DNA of 18,533 bases, from the NCBI RefSeq assembly GCF_900547735.1, contig NZ_URHZ01000093.1, forward strand, positions 1-18,533, given 5' to 3'. This DNA comes from an uncultured Clostridium sp. (GTDB taxonomy: Bacteria; Bacillota; Clostridia; Lachnospirales; Lachnospiraceae). The notes beneath the pieces were generated by a model that was not told the origin of the DNA, searched no databases, and worked only from the letters and a program-made list of their open reading frames with translations. A program made the position numbers and the translations under genes. This document shows, piece after piece, positions 7,932-14,213 of this stretch; position 1 is the first letter of the stretch, and each line of letters starts with the position of its first letter.

Positions 7932-8035
7932 AAAAAGATGAAATGTTTGCCGTCTGCCTCCGGGCAGATCTGTTCCTCCCCCACGTTTTATTACAGTCGG
8001 CGGAGTCAGGCGGCTAAACAGTTTCATCTTTTTTT
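7932..8035. terminator. Long structured terminator after fruA
   Basis: GAAAAAGATGAAA plus TGTTTGCCG (left arm, 7931-7952) pairs with CGGCTAAACA plus GTTTCATCTTTTTTT (right arm, 8011-8035), a stem of about 21 bp with one bulge. It encloses about 58 bases that include an inner hairpin TCTGCC-TCCG-GGCAGA (7953-7968). The T-run at the right end ends the plus-strand operon; the A-run at the left end could serve the convergent minus-strand genes. Confidence 0.75.
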
Positions 8036-8055
8036 GTTGGTTGTCAGGAAAAGGT

Positions 8056-8325
8056 TCACGGAGTGTGCTTTATCTTATTCTGGGTATAAAATTCCTTCAG
8101 ATCTGCTTTTATTTCCGGCGGAAGCAGAGTTTTTTTCACTCCCTGCAGAGCGCCTTCAATCGCAAGCAGCCTGTGTATACAGGCCGAAGAGTCATTTTCC
8201 TGTATTTTCAGCCATGCATTTCTGGAACCGTATCGGTCCAAATCCTCCCGCGTGAAGATTCCCGCTTCGTTCAACTGGCGTTCCAGTTCTTTTCCGATGT
8301 TCGGAAGTTTTTCAAGTTCTCCCAT
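8056..8325 (-). CDS. TfoX C-terminal-domain protein
   Basis: Small protein (89 aa) that corresponds to the stand-alone TfoX_C domain: LPNIGKELERQLNEAGI (7-23) is a helix-hairpin-helix-like motif. It is followed by a conserved core with RYGSRNAWLKIQ, CIHRLLAIEGALQGV and a C-terminal PPEIKADLKEFY. In gamma-proteobacteria TfoX/Sxy promotes competence gene expression, but the stand-alone C-terminal domain is widespread in Firmicutes without a proven role, so I give no function. GAAAGG lies ahead of the ATG. It is the last of three minus-strand genes, 51 bp after the membrane protein gene. Confidence 0.85.
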   Translation of the reverse strand: MGELEKLPNIGKELERQLNEAGIFTREDLDRYGSRNAWLKIQENDSSACIHRLLAIEGALQGVKKTLLPPEIKADLKEFYTQNKIKHTP

Positions 8326-8376
8326 AATTCAGCCTTTCCAAGGTAACTTATTATTTGCGTTACATCGTTTCTATGA

Positions 8377-8874
8377 TTAAAAATCAGTATGGCCGGCAGC
8401 CGGTGCGGCGCCGTCTGAACCGTCCGTGCTGAAGAACAGAAACAGGTAAGGCGCGAACAGGGATGGAACGGCGCAGAGCCAGCCAGGAACTGATTTTCCG
8501 AAGAGCATCAGCGTCACGGAGGTAATGGGATTGAAAATTTCCACAGGGAGATAAAGTAAATCGTTTATCTGGCCGTAATTTCCGGTGCGCAGCATAAGCT
8601 GTTCCAAAACCAGAGTGATGACGGAGTAAACAAAGAGATAGGACGCCGCCCTGAAACACGTCTGCCGCGTGTATGTCCTGCAAAGATGCCGTCCAATGAA
8701 AATAAAAAGAACGGCGGAGGCGGCCAGACGGGCTGTAAGGAGGCTGTTGCTCATCCAAACGGACCATTCTGTGGTCAGACTGACAGCAGTCAGTACTACA
8801 AAATAGAAGATAATTCTGATGATAAGTCCTGAGGCAAGCGTGTAGAGCGGCAATTTGTATATCTGTTTATCCAT
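8377..8874 (-). CDS. Small integral membrane protein, unknown function
   Basis: 165 aa; I do not recognise a family. It shows about four hydrophobic segments (about residues 12-32, 45-62, 77-92 and 112-150), short basic loops between them (GRHLCRTYTRQ) and a polar C-terminal tail. There is no signal peptidase site and no catalytic motif. AAAGGAGG with 7-base spacing supports the start. It lies between a secreted protein gene (48 bp upstream) and a TfoX_C gene, all on the minus strand, and may be co-transcribed with them. Nothing indicates transport or an enzymatic role. Confidence 0.75.
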   Translation of the reverse strand: MDKQIYKLPLYTLASGLIIRIIFYFVVLTAVSLTTEWSVWMSNSLLTARLAASAVLFIFIGRHLCRTYTRQTCFRAASYLFVYSVITLVLEQLMLRTGNYGQINDLLYLPVEIFNPITSVTLMLFGKSVPGWLCAVPSLFAPYLFLFFSTDGSDGAAPAAGHTDF

Positions 8875-8922
8875 TAGGAATCCTCCTTTGCATGACAGTT
8901 ATTTACAGAATGCAGCAGGGGG

Positions 8923-9657
8923 CTATCGGAATGCCATCCTGTTCCATAAACCTGGCTGTACGCCGGAATAGAGGCTGCTGTCCATCTGCTGCATCATTTC
9001 CCGCTCCCCGTCCGTATAAAATTCGATGGCCGTGTCTGTGGGACCGCAGGATACATAATATTTGCCGTTGTTACTGCCAAGATACTTCCAGCCGTCGTGC
9101 ATGCCAAGAGCCCTTGTCTCATCCATCTCTTCGCGGCTGTCGAACTGCAGGAGCCAGAACATGGTCTGAGTGACGGAACTGCGGACTTTTCCGTCCATGA
9201 TCAGAGGTTTGACCGGATAAAAATCAACATAAAGATTTCCTCCGTTTGTGGAATAACAGAAATGATTCTTCCAGTTATCCGGGAGGGTGAGGGTATAATC
9301 CCGTGTGGTTATTACGCTGCTGTCCCTGGGAGCGGTGAGAAGGGATATGGTCCCGTCACCCAGAAGAGCTGCTCCGTCCGCCCCTATTTTCTGACCGTAC
9401 TCCGTCTCGGTATCGGCAAGCATCCAGCCGTCGGAATTAAAATAATAGTTTTCATAAATGCCGTCCTGGTTTCCATCCAACCAGAGATCACAACTGCCGA
9501 CGTAGGAACCGTTATCCTCCTGCCAGCGCCAGTTTGAGACGCCGTCTTTTACGGAAGGCCTGTTTTGGTCCTGTATCCACTGACCGGCAAAGGAAGTGGA
9601 GAAACAGGACATTGAAATAATCAGTGCGGATGACAGGATTCTGATACTTTTTTTCAT
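8923..9657 (-). CDS. Secreted protein with cell-wall-binding-like repeats
   Basis: 244 aa with a clear Sec signal peptide: basic start MKKSIR, hydrophobic core about 7-20, likely cleavage after SFA near 24. Residues about 25-85 hold Trp/Gly/Asp-rich sequence (GQWIQDQN, NWRWQEDNGSYV, WLDGNQDGIYENYYFNSDGWMLADT). These resemble the choline/cell-wall-binding-like repeats common in secreted Lachnospiraceae proteins. Residues about 110-240 form an unrecognised domain (YTLTLPDNWKNHF; FYTDGEREMMQQM) that may fold like small alpha/beta secreted domains; function unknown. The ribosome site AAGGAGG is strong. It is the first gene of a minus-strand group of three. Upstream of it is the repeat-rich gene-free block. 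Confidence 0.8.
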   Translation of the reverse strand: MKKSIRILSSALIISMSCFSTSFAGQWIQDQNRPSVKDGVSNWRWQEDNGSYVGSCDLWLDGNQDGIYENYYFNSDGWMLADTETEYGQKIGADGAALLGDGTISLLTAPRDSSVITTRDYTLTLPDNWKNHFCYSTNGGNLYVDFYPVKPLIMDGKVRSSVTQTMFWLLQFDSREEMDETRALGMHDGWKYLGSNNGKYYVSCGPTDTAIEFYTDGEREMMQQMDSSLYSGVQPGLWNRMAFR

Positions 9658-9749
9658 TATGTGCCTCCTTATTATAGAAATATCTGTGTCTGATGGTTTT
9701 TAGTTTGTATTTTAAAACTGTGCATCGGGGGCGTCGCCGTCTGTCGTCT

Positions 9750-9810
9750 TCAGGGGTTGATTATCTCTTTCGTCGAGTGCGGGGGAGATATTGCCGCGGC
9801 CACTACGAAG
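9750..9810 (+). repeat. Dispersed repeat, 3'-end fragment (copy D)
   Basis: The segment from about GGTTGATTAT to GATATTGCCGCGGCCACTACG (9755-9807, with a diverged middle) aligns with the right-hand end of the copy at 62-265, in the same orientation. The core 13-mer is absent. It lies just upstream of the secreted protein gene and could be a remnant. Alignment is by eye and moderately confident. Confidence 0.45.
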
Positions 9811-9972
9811 CGCTGGTATTTAATCGGTTCGCTATCTTATTAATCACTGCTTCGCAGTGCATGTAAAACAGGATAAAACACTGTTTTGAGTGGCTAAGAC
9901 CCGGGATTTCTACTATCTCATCCTGAGTGAAAGCCGGCTTTCTGATAACACAATTCTCAGGTTTGTAAAGAG

Positions 9973-10176
9973 ACGGTTCCCGGGCATCTGAAGGCCCGTG
10001 ATGGCAGCGACAATACCCTTCCACCTTGAAGGAATAGAACAAATCAGCGGCCGCAGGCCGGTTTCCGGAACGTCGATCACCTTCGCGTCTTCAGTCCCGG
10101 CCATAACCTTCCCGTGGAGAATCCGGGAGAAAAAGATTCCGCAGGGAACCTGGAAGTCCATCAGTACTTAGGTGGC
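9973..10176 (-). repeat. Dispersed intergenic repeat, copy B (inverted)
   Basis: The reverse complement of this block matches 62-265 along its length, including the core 13-mer (here TCTTCAGTCCCGG at 10088-10100), TTCCCTGCGGAATCTTTTTC and TATTGTCGCTGCC. It forms a roughly 10-kb-apart inverted pair with copy A. Open frames across it do not correspond to those in copy A after indels. It lies in the 9658-10629 gene-free stretch. Confidence 0.75.
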
Positions 10177-10198
10177 GTATTTTGGCACCTTAGTACTG
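10162..10198. repeat. Imperfect inverted repeat joining two repeat copies
   Basis: CAGTACTTAGGTGGC (10162-10176) and GGCACCTTAGTACTG (10184-10198) pair at 13 of 15 positions around a 7-base loop (GTATTTT). It sits exactly between copy B on the minus strand and copy C on the plus strand, as the shared outer end of both. It has no U-run, so it is not an ordinary terminator. Confidence 0.7.
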
Positions 10199-10219
10199 TT
10201 ATGCACTTCAAAGAGCGCA

Positions 10220-10330
10220 AGCGTTTCCCGGAGGAACTTTTTCTGCCCGGATTCCCCACCCGCGATCAAACTCAAGCCGGGACTGAAGACTCACACCCTC
10301 CCCCTCACCATTCCGAACTCCGACCGTAAC
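10220..10330 (+). repeat. Dispersed repeat, diverged copy C
   Basis: GAGGAACTTTTTCTGCCCGGATTCCCCACC (10230-10260 region) followed by the core 13-mer CCGGGACTGAAGA (10277-10289) follows the order seen at 62-265, in plus orientation. It diverges after the core. It is transcribed away from copy B, head to head. Upstream flank 10199-10219 shows only weak similarity. Confidence 0.55.
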
Positions 10331-10460
10331 CGGCGGTGTTCTCCTTCCTCAATTATAAGGACATTATAACATGTGCCCGGAACGCAGGCCAGAGCCTGGG
10401 GGCGAATTAATATAATAGAAAGAGAAAAGAAAGACAAATTCAAGAATCGTCCCTTTTTAC

Positions 10461-10474
10461 CCCCCGGCCGGGGG
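10461..10474. other. Perfect 14-bp GC palindrome
   Basis: CCCCCGGCCGGGGG is fully self-complementary. It lies 22 bp upstream of the -35 of the zinc operon promoter. It is not followed by a T-run, so a terminator is unlikely. Function unknown; the rest of 10331-10495 shows nothing further. Confidence 0.55.
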
Positions 10475-10495
10475 ACGGGAAAAAATAAGTGGCCG

Positions 10496-10524
10496 TTGCA
10501 TCTTTCTTTTTTTTAGTATATTAT
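10496..10524 (+). promoter_or_regulatory. Predicted promoter of the HAD-znu operon
   Basis: TTGCAT (10496-10501) and TATTAT (10519-10524) with a 17-bp spacer. Transcription from here would give a leader of about 100 bases before the phosphatase gene. No better promoter is visible closer to the gene. Confidence 0.6.
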
Positions 10525-10564
10525 TACATGTGGGAATTTCTGTTACTGTTCAAACCGGATAGGT

Positions 10565-10585
10565 TACGTGAGGTTTATTCACGTA
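10565..10585 (+). promoter_or_regulatory. Inverted repeat in the leader of the HAD-znu operon
   Basis: TACGTGA (10565-10571) and TCACGTA (10579-10585) form a perfect 7-bp dyad with a 7-base spacer. A further GTGA word is at 10592-10595. It lies between the predicted promoter and the start codon, so it could be an operator for a metal regulator or a leader hairpin. It does not match the Bacillus Zur box that I know (TCGTAATNATTACGA-like). Confidence 0.45.
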
Positions 10586-10629
10586 CTGTTTGTGAATAAT
10601 CTGAATTTTACGTCGAAAGGATGAGAGAG

Positions 10630-11322
10630 ATGTACCGCTTATGTATTTTTGATCTTGATGGGACATTGCTTAACACGGTCAATGCCCTGACTTATACAAC
10701 AAATGTAACGCTGGCTGCTTTTGGCCTCGGACCGATTGTACCGGAGCAGACGAAGCGGATGGTGGGGGACGGTTACAGGACACAGATGGAACGTGCCCTG
10801 AAGGCCTGTGGTGATGAGAACCTGGCACATTATGAGGCGGCTCTCCCGCTGTATATGGAGAATTTTGCGAAATACTGCATGAAGGATGTAAGGCCCTATG
10901 AGGGAATCCGGCATCTTCTTGAATATCTGAGGAAGAAACAGGTAAAGATAGCAGTATTCTCCAACAAACCGCATAACCAGGCGGTGGAGAACATAGAAAC
11001 CATTTTCGGGAAAGATTATTTTGACTGTGTCAGGGGAGAACAGGCGGGCACGCCTAAGAAACCGGCACCGGACGGAGCGCTGATTGTCTGCCGTGAGATG
11101 GGAATGACGCCGGAAGAATGCCTCTATCTGGGTGATACCAATACGGATATGAAGACGGGAATCGCGGCCGGAATGGATACGGCAGGCGTTACCTGGGGAT
11201 TCAGGGACAGGGCGGAGCTGGAGGCTCTGAGTCCGAAGTATATTGTGGATCACCCCTCGCAGGTGGAAATGATTGTAGACAAAGCTAATATGCCGAATGA
11301 GGATTTGAATGAAAGAAAATAA
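10630..11322 (+). CDS. HAD-superfamily phosphatase, phosphoglycolate-phosphatase-like
   Basis: Cytoplasmic phosphomonoesterase of the Gph/PGP-like HAD subfamily (230 aa). Motif I is FDLDGTLLNT near the N-terminus (nucleophile Asp8, Asp10). A four-helix cap follows (about 18-85). Motif II is VFSNKPH, motif III lysine lies in GTPKKPAPDG and motif IV is YLGDTNTDM. Substrate is unknown; phosphoglycolate is only the family default. I place the start at ATG 10630, because the ATG at 10621 abuts the ribosome site GAAAGG with no spacer. The 3' end overlaps the zinc lipoprotein gene by 14 bp, so the two are translationally linked. That makes this phosphatase part of the metal-uptake operon, an unexpected partner. 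Confidence 0.88.
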   Translation: MYRLCIFDLDGTLLNTVNALTYTTNVTLAAFGLGPIVPEQTKRMVGDGYRTQMERALKACGDENLAHYEAALPLYMENFAKYCMKDVRPYEGIRHLLEYLRKKQVKIAVFSNKPHNQAVENIETIFGKDYFDCVRGEQAGTPKKPAPDGALIVCREMGMTPEECLYLGDTNTDMKTGIAAGMDTAGVTWGFRDRAELEALSPKYIVDHPSQVEMIVDKANMPNEDLNERK

Positions 11323-12541
11323 AAACAGAAAAACGGGAAAATGGATGATGCGTTTTGCCAAACGTTTCTCTGTCATGTTCCTGTTTCTTGCAGTCACCGG
11401 CCTGGCTTCAGGCTGCAGCCGTTACGGCGGGGACAGTGCAGCGAAAGGCGGCGGTGAGACGGGAAATCATGCGGCCGGCGAGCCGAAAAAGGAAGGTATG
11501 GACGGGAAACTGAATGTAGTCACAACCCTGTTTCCCTATTACGACTTTCTGCGTCAGATAGCCGGAGATGATATCGAGCTTACCCTTGTGGTTCCGGCCG
11601 GGATGGACAGCCATTCCTTCGAACCGACTCCGGCGGATATGATTACCATCCAGAATGCCGATCTTGTCGTGTGCAACGGCGGCGCCATGGAACAGTGGCT
11701 TGAGAAAGTCCTGGATTCCTTTGGGGACGGTGCAGCTCCCGGCCGTGTTGTCACAATGATGGATTATGTGGACACCGTGGAAGAGGAGATTGTGGAAGGG
11801 ATGGAGGCGGAAGAGCATGATCATTCGTCGGACCGCCACATTCACGGAAATGACGGTCATCTGCATGAAGAGGATGAACACCTGCACGAAGAGGATGAGC
11901 ACCTGCATGAAGGAGAGCAGTTTCACGCACACACCCATGAAGAGGAACACGGTTATGGGGAAGACCTTCTGCACAGCGGCCATGAACATGACGACGGCCA
12001 CGAAATTGAAATAGAGTATGACGAACATATCTGGACCTCTCCGGTCAATGCAATGAAGCTGACGGGAGTCCTGGCTGATGTGCTGATGGAGGAAGATCCG
12101 GCCCATGCGGCGGGTTACCGCAGGCGGGCGGATGATTATATCGGCAAACTGAAAACTCTTGACCAGGAGTTCCGGGATGTTGTTGCGGCGGGCCGCAGGA
12201 GACTCCTTGTTTTCGGTGACAAGTTTCCGCTGCGCTATTTCTTTGATGAATACGGCCTTGAATACCGGGCGGCTTTTACCGGATGCAGCACAGATACGGA
12301 ACCCAGCGCAAAGACGATTGCTTATCTGATAGATAAAGTGAAGGCGGAAAATATACCGGTAGTCTATTACCTGGAACTTTCCAGCCACCGTGTAGCCGAG
12401 ATTATCGGGGAAGAGACGGGGGCTGAGCCTCTCCTGTTCCACTCCTGCCACAATGTGACGAGGAGGCAGTTTGATTCGGGGGTAACTTATCTGGAGCTGA
12501 TGGAGCAAAACGTGGTGAACCTGAGAAAAGGACTTGAATAA
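11309..12541 (+). CDS. znuA: Zinc ABC transporter substrate-binding lipoprotein (ZnuA/AdcA type)
   Basis: Surface lipoprotein (410 aa) of the cluster A-I metal-binding family that captures zinc (possibly manganese) for the transporter. A basic start and hydrophobic segment lead to the lipobox LASGC with lipidated Cys36. Domain 1 begins VTTLFPYYDFLRQIAG (71-86); ligand His102 is in GMDSHSFEPT. A His/Glu/Asp-rich loop spans about 169-232 (runs such as EDEHLHEEDEHLHEGE), a zinc-specific feature. His240 is in DEHIWTSP. The usual domain-2 His motif is replaced by FGDKFPLRYFFDEYGL, a variant I associate with Firmicutes homologues. The C-terminus carries FHSCHNVTRRQFDSGVTYLELM. The start lies inside the phosphatase gene with GAGGA 5 bases ahead. 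Confidence 0.93.
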   Translation: MKENKNRKTGKWMMRFAKRFSVMFLFLAVTGLASGCSRYGGDSAAKGGGETGNHAAGEPKKEGMDGKLNVVTTLFPYYDFLRQIAGDDIELTLVVPAGMDSHSFEPTPADMITIQNADLVVCNGGAMEQWLEKVLDSFGDGAAPGRVVTMMDYVDTVEEEIVEGMEAEEHDHSSDRHIHGNDGHLHEEDEHLHEEDEHLHEGEQFHAHTHEEEHGYGEDLLHSGHEHDDGHEIEIEYDEHIWTSPVNAMKLTGVLADVLMEEDPAHAAGYRRRADDYIGKLKTLDQEFRDVVAAGRRRLLVFGDKFPLRYFFDEYGLEYRAAFTGCSTDTEPSAKTIAYLIDKVKAENIPVVYYLELSSHRVAEIIGEETGAEPLLFHSCHNVTRRQFDSGVTYLELMEQNVVNLRKGLE

Positions 12542-13252
12542 ATGGGATTGTTATTAAGATGTGAGCATGTCGATTTTGGATATGAGAACCAGGATGCGGT
12601 CATCGATGTGAGCCTGGAAGTCAATACGGGGGACTATATCTGTATTGTAGGTGAGAACGGCTCGGGTAAGAGCACCCTGATGAAGGGGATTCTGGGCCTG
12701 TTAAAGCCGACGGCGGGAAGAATTGAGGTGTCGGAGGAACTTAAAAAGGCCGGCATCGGTTACCTGCCCCAGCAGACAGCGGCTCAGAAAGATTTCCCGG
12801 CCACCGTTTTTGAGGTGGTGCTGTCCGGCTGCCTGGGGAAGAGGGGGAACCGGCCCTTCTATTCTTCGAAAGAAAAAGAGACGGCGCTTGCCAATTTGGA
12901 GCGCCTTGGAATTACAGATTTGAAAAAAAGCTGTTTCAGGGATTTGTCGGGAGGGCAGAAGCAGAGGGCTTTGATTGCCAGGGCGCTCTGTGCCACGGAC
13001 AAGCTCCTGATTCTGGATGAGCCGATTACCGGGCTGGATCCCTCCGCAATTCAGGATTTTTATTATATTATCAGAAAGCTGAACCGGGAGGAAAAGGTGG
13101 CCATTTTGATGGTTTCCCATGATATGGCGAATATTGTAAAGCAGGCGGGAAAAATCCTGCATCTGCAGCAGAAGGCGATTTTCTGCGGAACAATGAGAGA
13201 TTATCTGAAGAGCGGTATCGGCAGACAGTTTCTGGGAGGTGACGAAGGATGA
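12542..13252 (+). CDS. znuC: Zinc ABC transporter ATP-binding protein
   Basis: ATPase subunit (236 aa) energising metal import. Walker A is GENGSGKST (37-45), the Q-loop follows at GYLPQQ, the ABC signature is LSGGQKQR (135-142), Walker B is LLILDEP (155-161) and the switch histidine is in SHD (192-194). The ATG abuts the stop codon of the lipoprotein gene with no gap, and the permease gene overlaps its end by 4 bp, so the three subunits are translationally coupled. Sequence alone would allow manganese or iron cluster A-I transport; the His-rich lipoprotein upstream points to zinc. Confidence 0.94.
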   Translation: MGLLLRCEHVDFGYENQDAVIDVSLEVNTGDYICIVGENGSGKSTLMKGILGLLKPTAGRIEVSEELKKAGIGYLPQQTAAQKDFPATVFEVVLSGCLGKRGNRPFYSSKEKETALANLERLGITDLKKSCFRDLSGGQKQRALIARALCATDKLLILDEPITGLDPSAIQDFYYIIRKLNREEKVAILMVSHDMANIVKQAGKILHLQQKAIFCGTMRDYLKSGIGRQFLGGDEG

Positions 13253-14073
13253 GCATTGTAAGTGAAATGATGTCCTACCCCTTTATTGTAAGAGCGCTTG
13301 TGGGAGGCGTGCTGGTGTCCCTCTGCGCATCACTTTTGGGGGTCAGCCTTGTCCTGAAACGGTATTCCATGATAGGCGACGGACTTTCCCATGTGTCGTT
13401 CGGCGCTTTGTCGGTGGCTCTGGCGATTGGATGGTCACCCCTCAAAGTATCGATTCCAGTTGTGGTCCTGGCGGCATTTTTCCTGCTCAGGATTACGGAG
13501 AGGGGAAAGATTAAGAGTGACGCGGCGATCGCAATGATATCAGCCAGCGCACTTGCAATCGGTATTATCGTGACCTCCATGACGACGGGAATGACAACCG
13601 ATGTGAGCAGCTATATGTTCGGCAGCATCCTTGCGATGAGCAGGGAAGACGTACGGTTTGCCGCTGTTCTCTCCGTAGTGGTATTAGGACTTTTCCTGTT
13701 CTGCTATAATAAGATTTTTGCAGTGACGTTTGATGAGAACTTCGCCAGGGCAACCGGCGTAAATGTTTCTATTTATAATGTCCTGATTGCGGTCCTGACC
13801 GCCGTGACCATCGTGCTCGGAATGAGAATGATGGGGGCAATGCTGATTTCCAGCCTGATTATATTCCCGTCCCTGACAGCGATGAGGATATTTAAAAGCT
13901 TCAGGGGAGTTATGATTGTCTCCGGAATTCTTTCCATTATCTGTTTCTGTATTGGAATGGTGATTTCCTATGTCTATTCCACTCCGGCAGGAGCCAGCGT
14001 GGTTGTAGTTGACCTGGCGGCTTTTATACTGTTCAGCCTGGTGCAGGCGGTGCGGCAGGGATTTAAGTGGTAA
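13249..14073 (+). CDS. znuB: Zinc ABC transporter permease
   Basis: Integral membrane subunit (274 aa) of the ABC-3 family, with about eight hydrophobic segments. Family features are the N-terminal MLxYPF-like start (SEMMSYPFIVRALVGGVLVS), SLVLKRYSMIGDGLSHVSFG (about 35-55) and the cytoplasmic coupling block GMRMMGAMLISSLIIFPSLT (about 194-213). It overlaps the ATPase gene by ATGA, with GGAGGTGA as ribosome site. It is the last gene of the znu operon; a small palindrome covers its stop codon. Confidence 0.93.
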   Translation: MSIVSEMMSYPFIVRALVGGVLVSLCASLLGVSLVLKRYSMIGDGLSHVSFGALSVALAIGWSPLKVSIPVVVLAAFFLLRITERGKIKSDAAIAMISASALAIGIIVTSMTTGMTTDVSSYMFGSILAMSREDVRFAAVLSVVVLGLFLFCYNKIFAVTFDENFARATGVNVSIYNVLIAVLTAVTIVLGMRMMGAMLISSLIIFPSLTAMRIFKSFRGVMIVSGILSIICFCIGMVISYVYSTPAGASVVVVDLAAFILFSLVQAVRQGFKW

Positions 14074-14085
14074 AACGGCCGTTTT
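14072..14085. other. Small palindrome over the znuB stop codon
   Basis: AAAACGGCCGTTTT is a perfect 14-bp palindrome covering the stop codon and followed by only four T residues. It could be a weak terminator or simply chance. Transcription may well continue into the GTPase genes. Confidence 0.35.
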
Positions 14086-14133
14086 GGCTGATGCGGAACA
14101 TGGAATAAAAAGCTGACTGAAATTCTCACCTGC

Positions 14134-14161
14134 TTGACTTTATCCTGTGTTTGTGTAAAAA
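14134..14161 (+). promoter_or_regulatory. Possible promoter of the COG0523 GTPase pair
   Basis: TTGACT (14134-14139) is followed after 16 bp by TAAAAA (14156-14161), preceded by TG as in extended -10 sites. The -35 is good, the -10 imperfect. The gap 14074-14213 holds no gene or other clear signal. Confidence 0.4.
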
Positions 14162-14213
14162 TAATAAATTAGGTTTAAACTATTGTAAAAAGAAGAAAAG
14201 AAGGTTGATAATA

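Noticed and set aside
9671..9676. TATAAT on the minus strand ahead of the secreted protein gene
   Set aside because: It almost touches the ribosome site, leaving no room for a normal transcript start, and no -35 is present.
9803..10369. Several 65-82 residue frames in the repeat block
   Set aside because: They overlap one another on both strands, follow the repeat rather than a gene, and their frames do not match between copies.
11408..12508. 366-residue minus-strand frame opposite the zinc lipoprotein
   Set aside because: It has no recognisable domain and lies wholly antisense to a well-supported gene.
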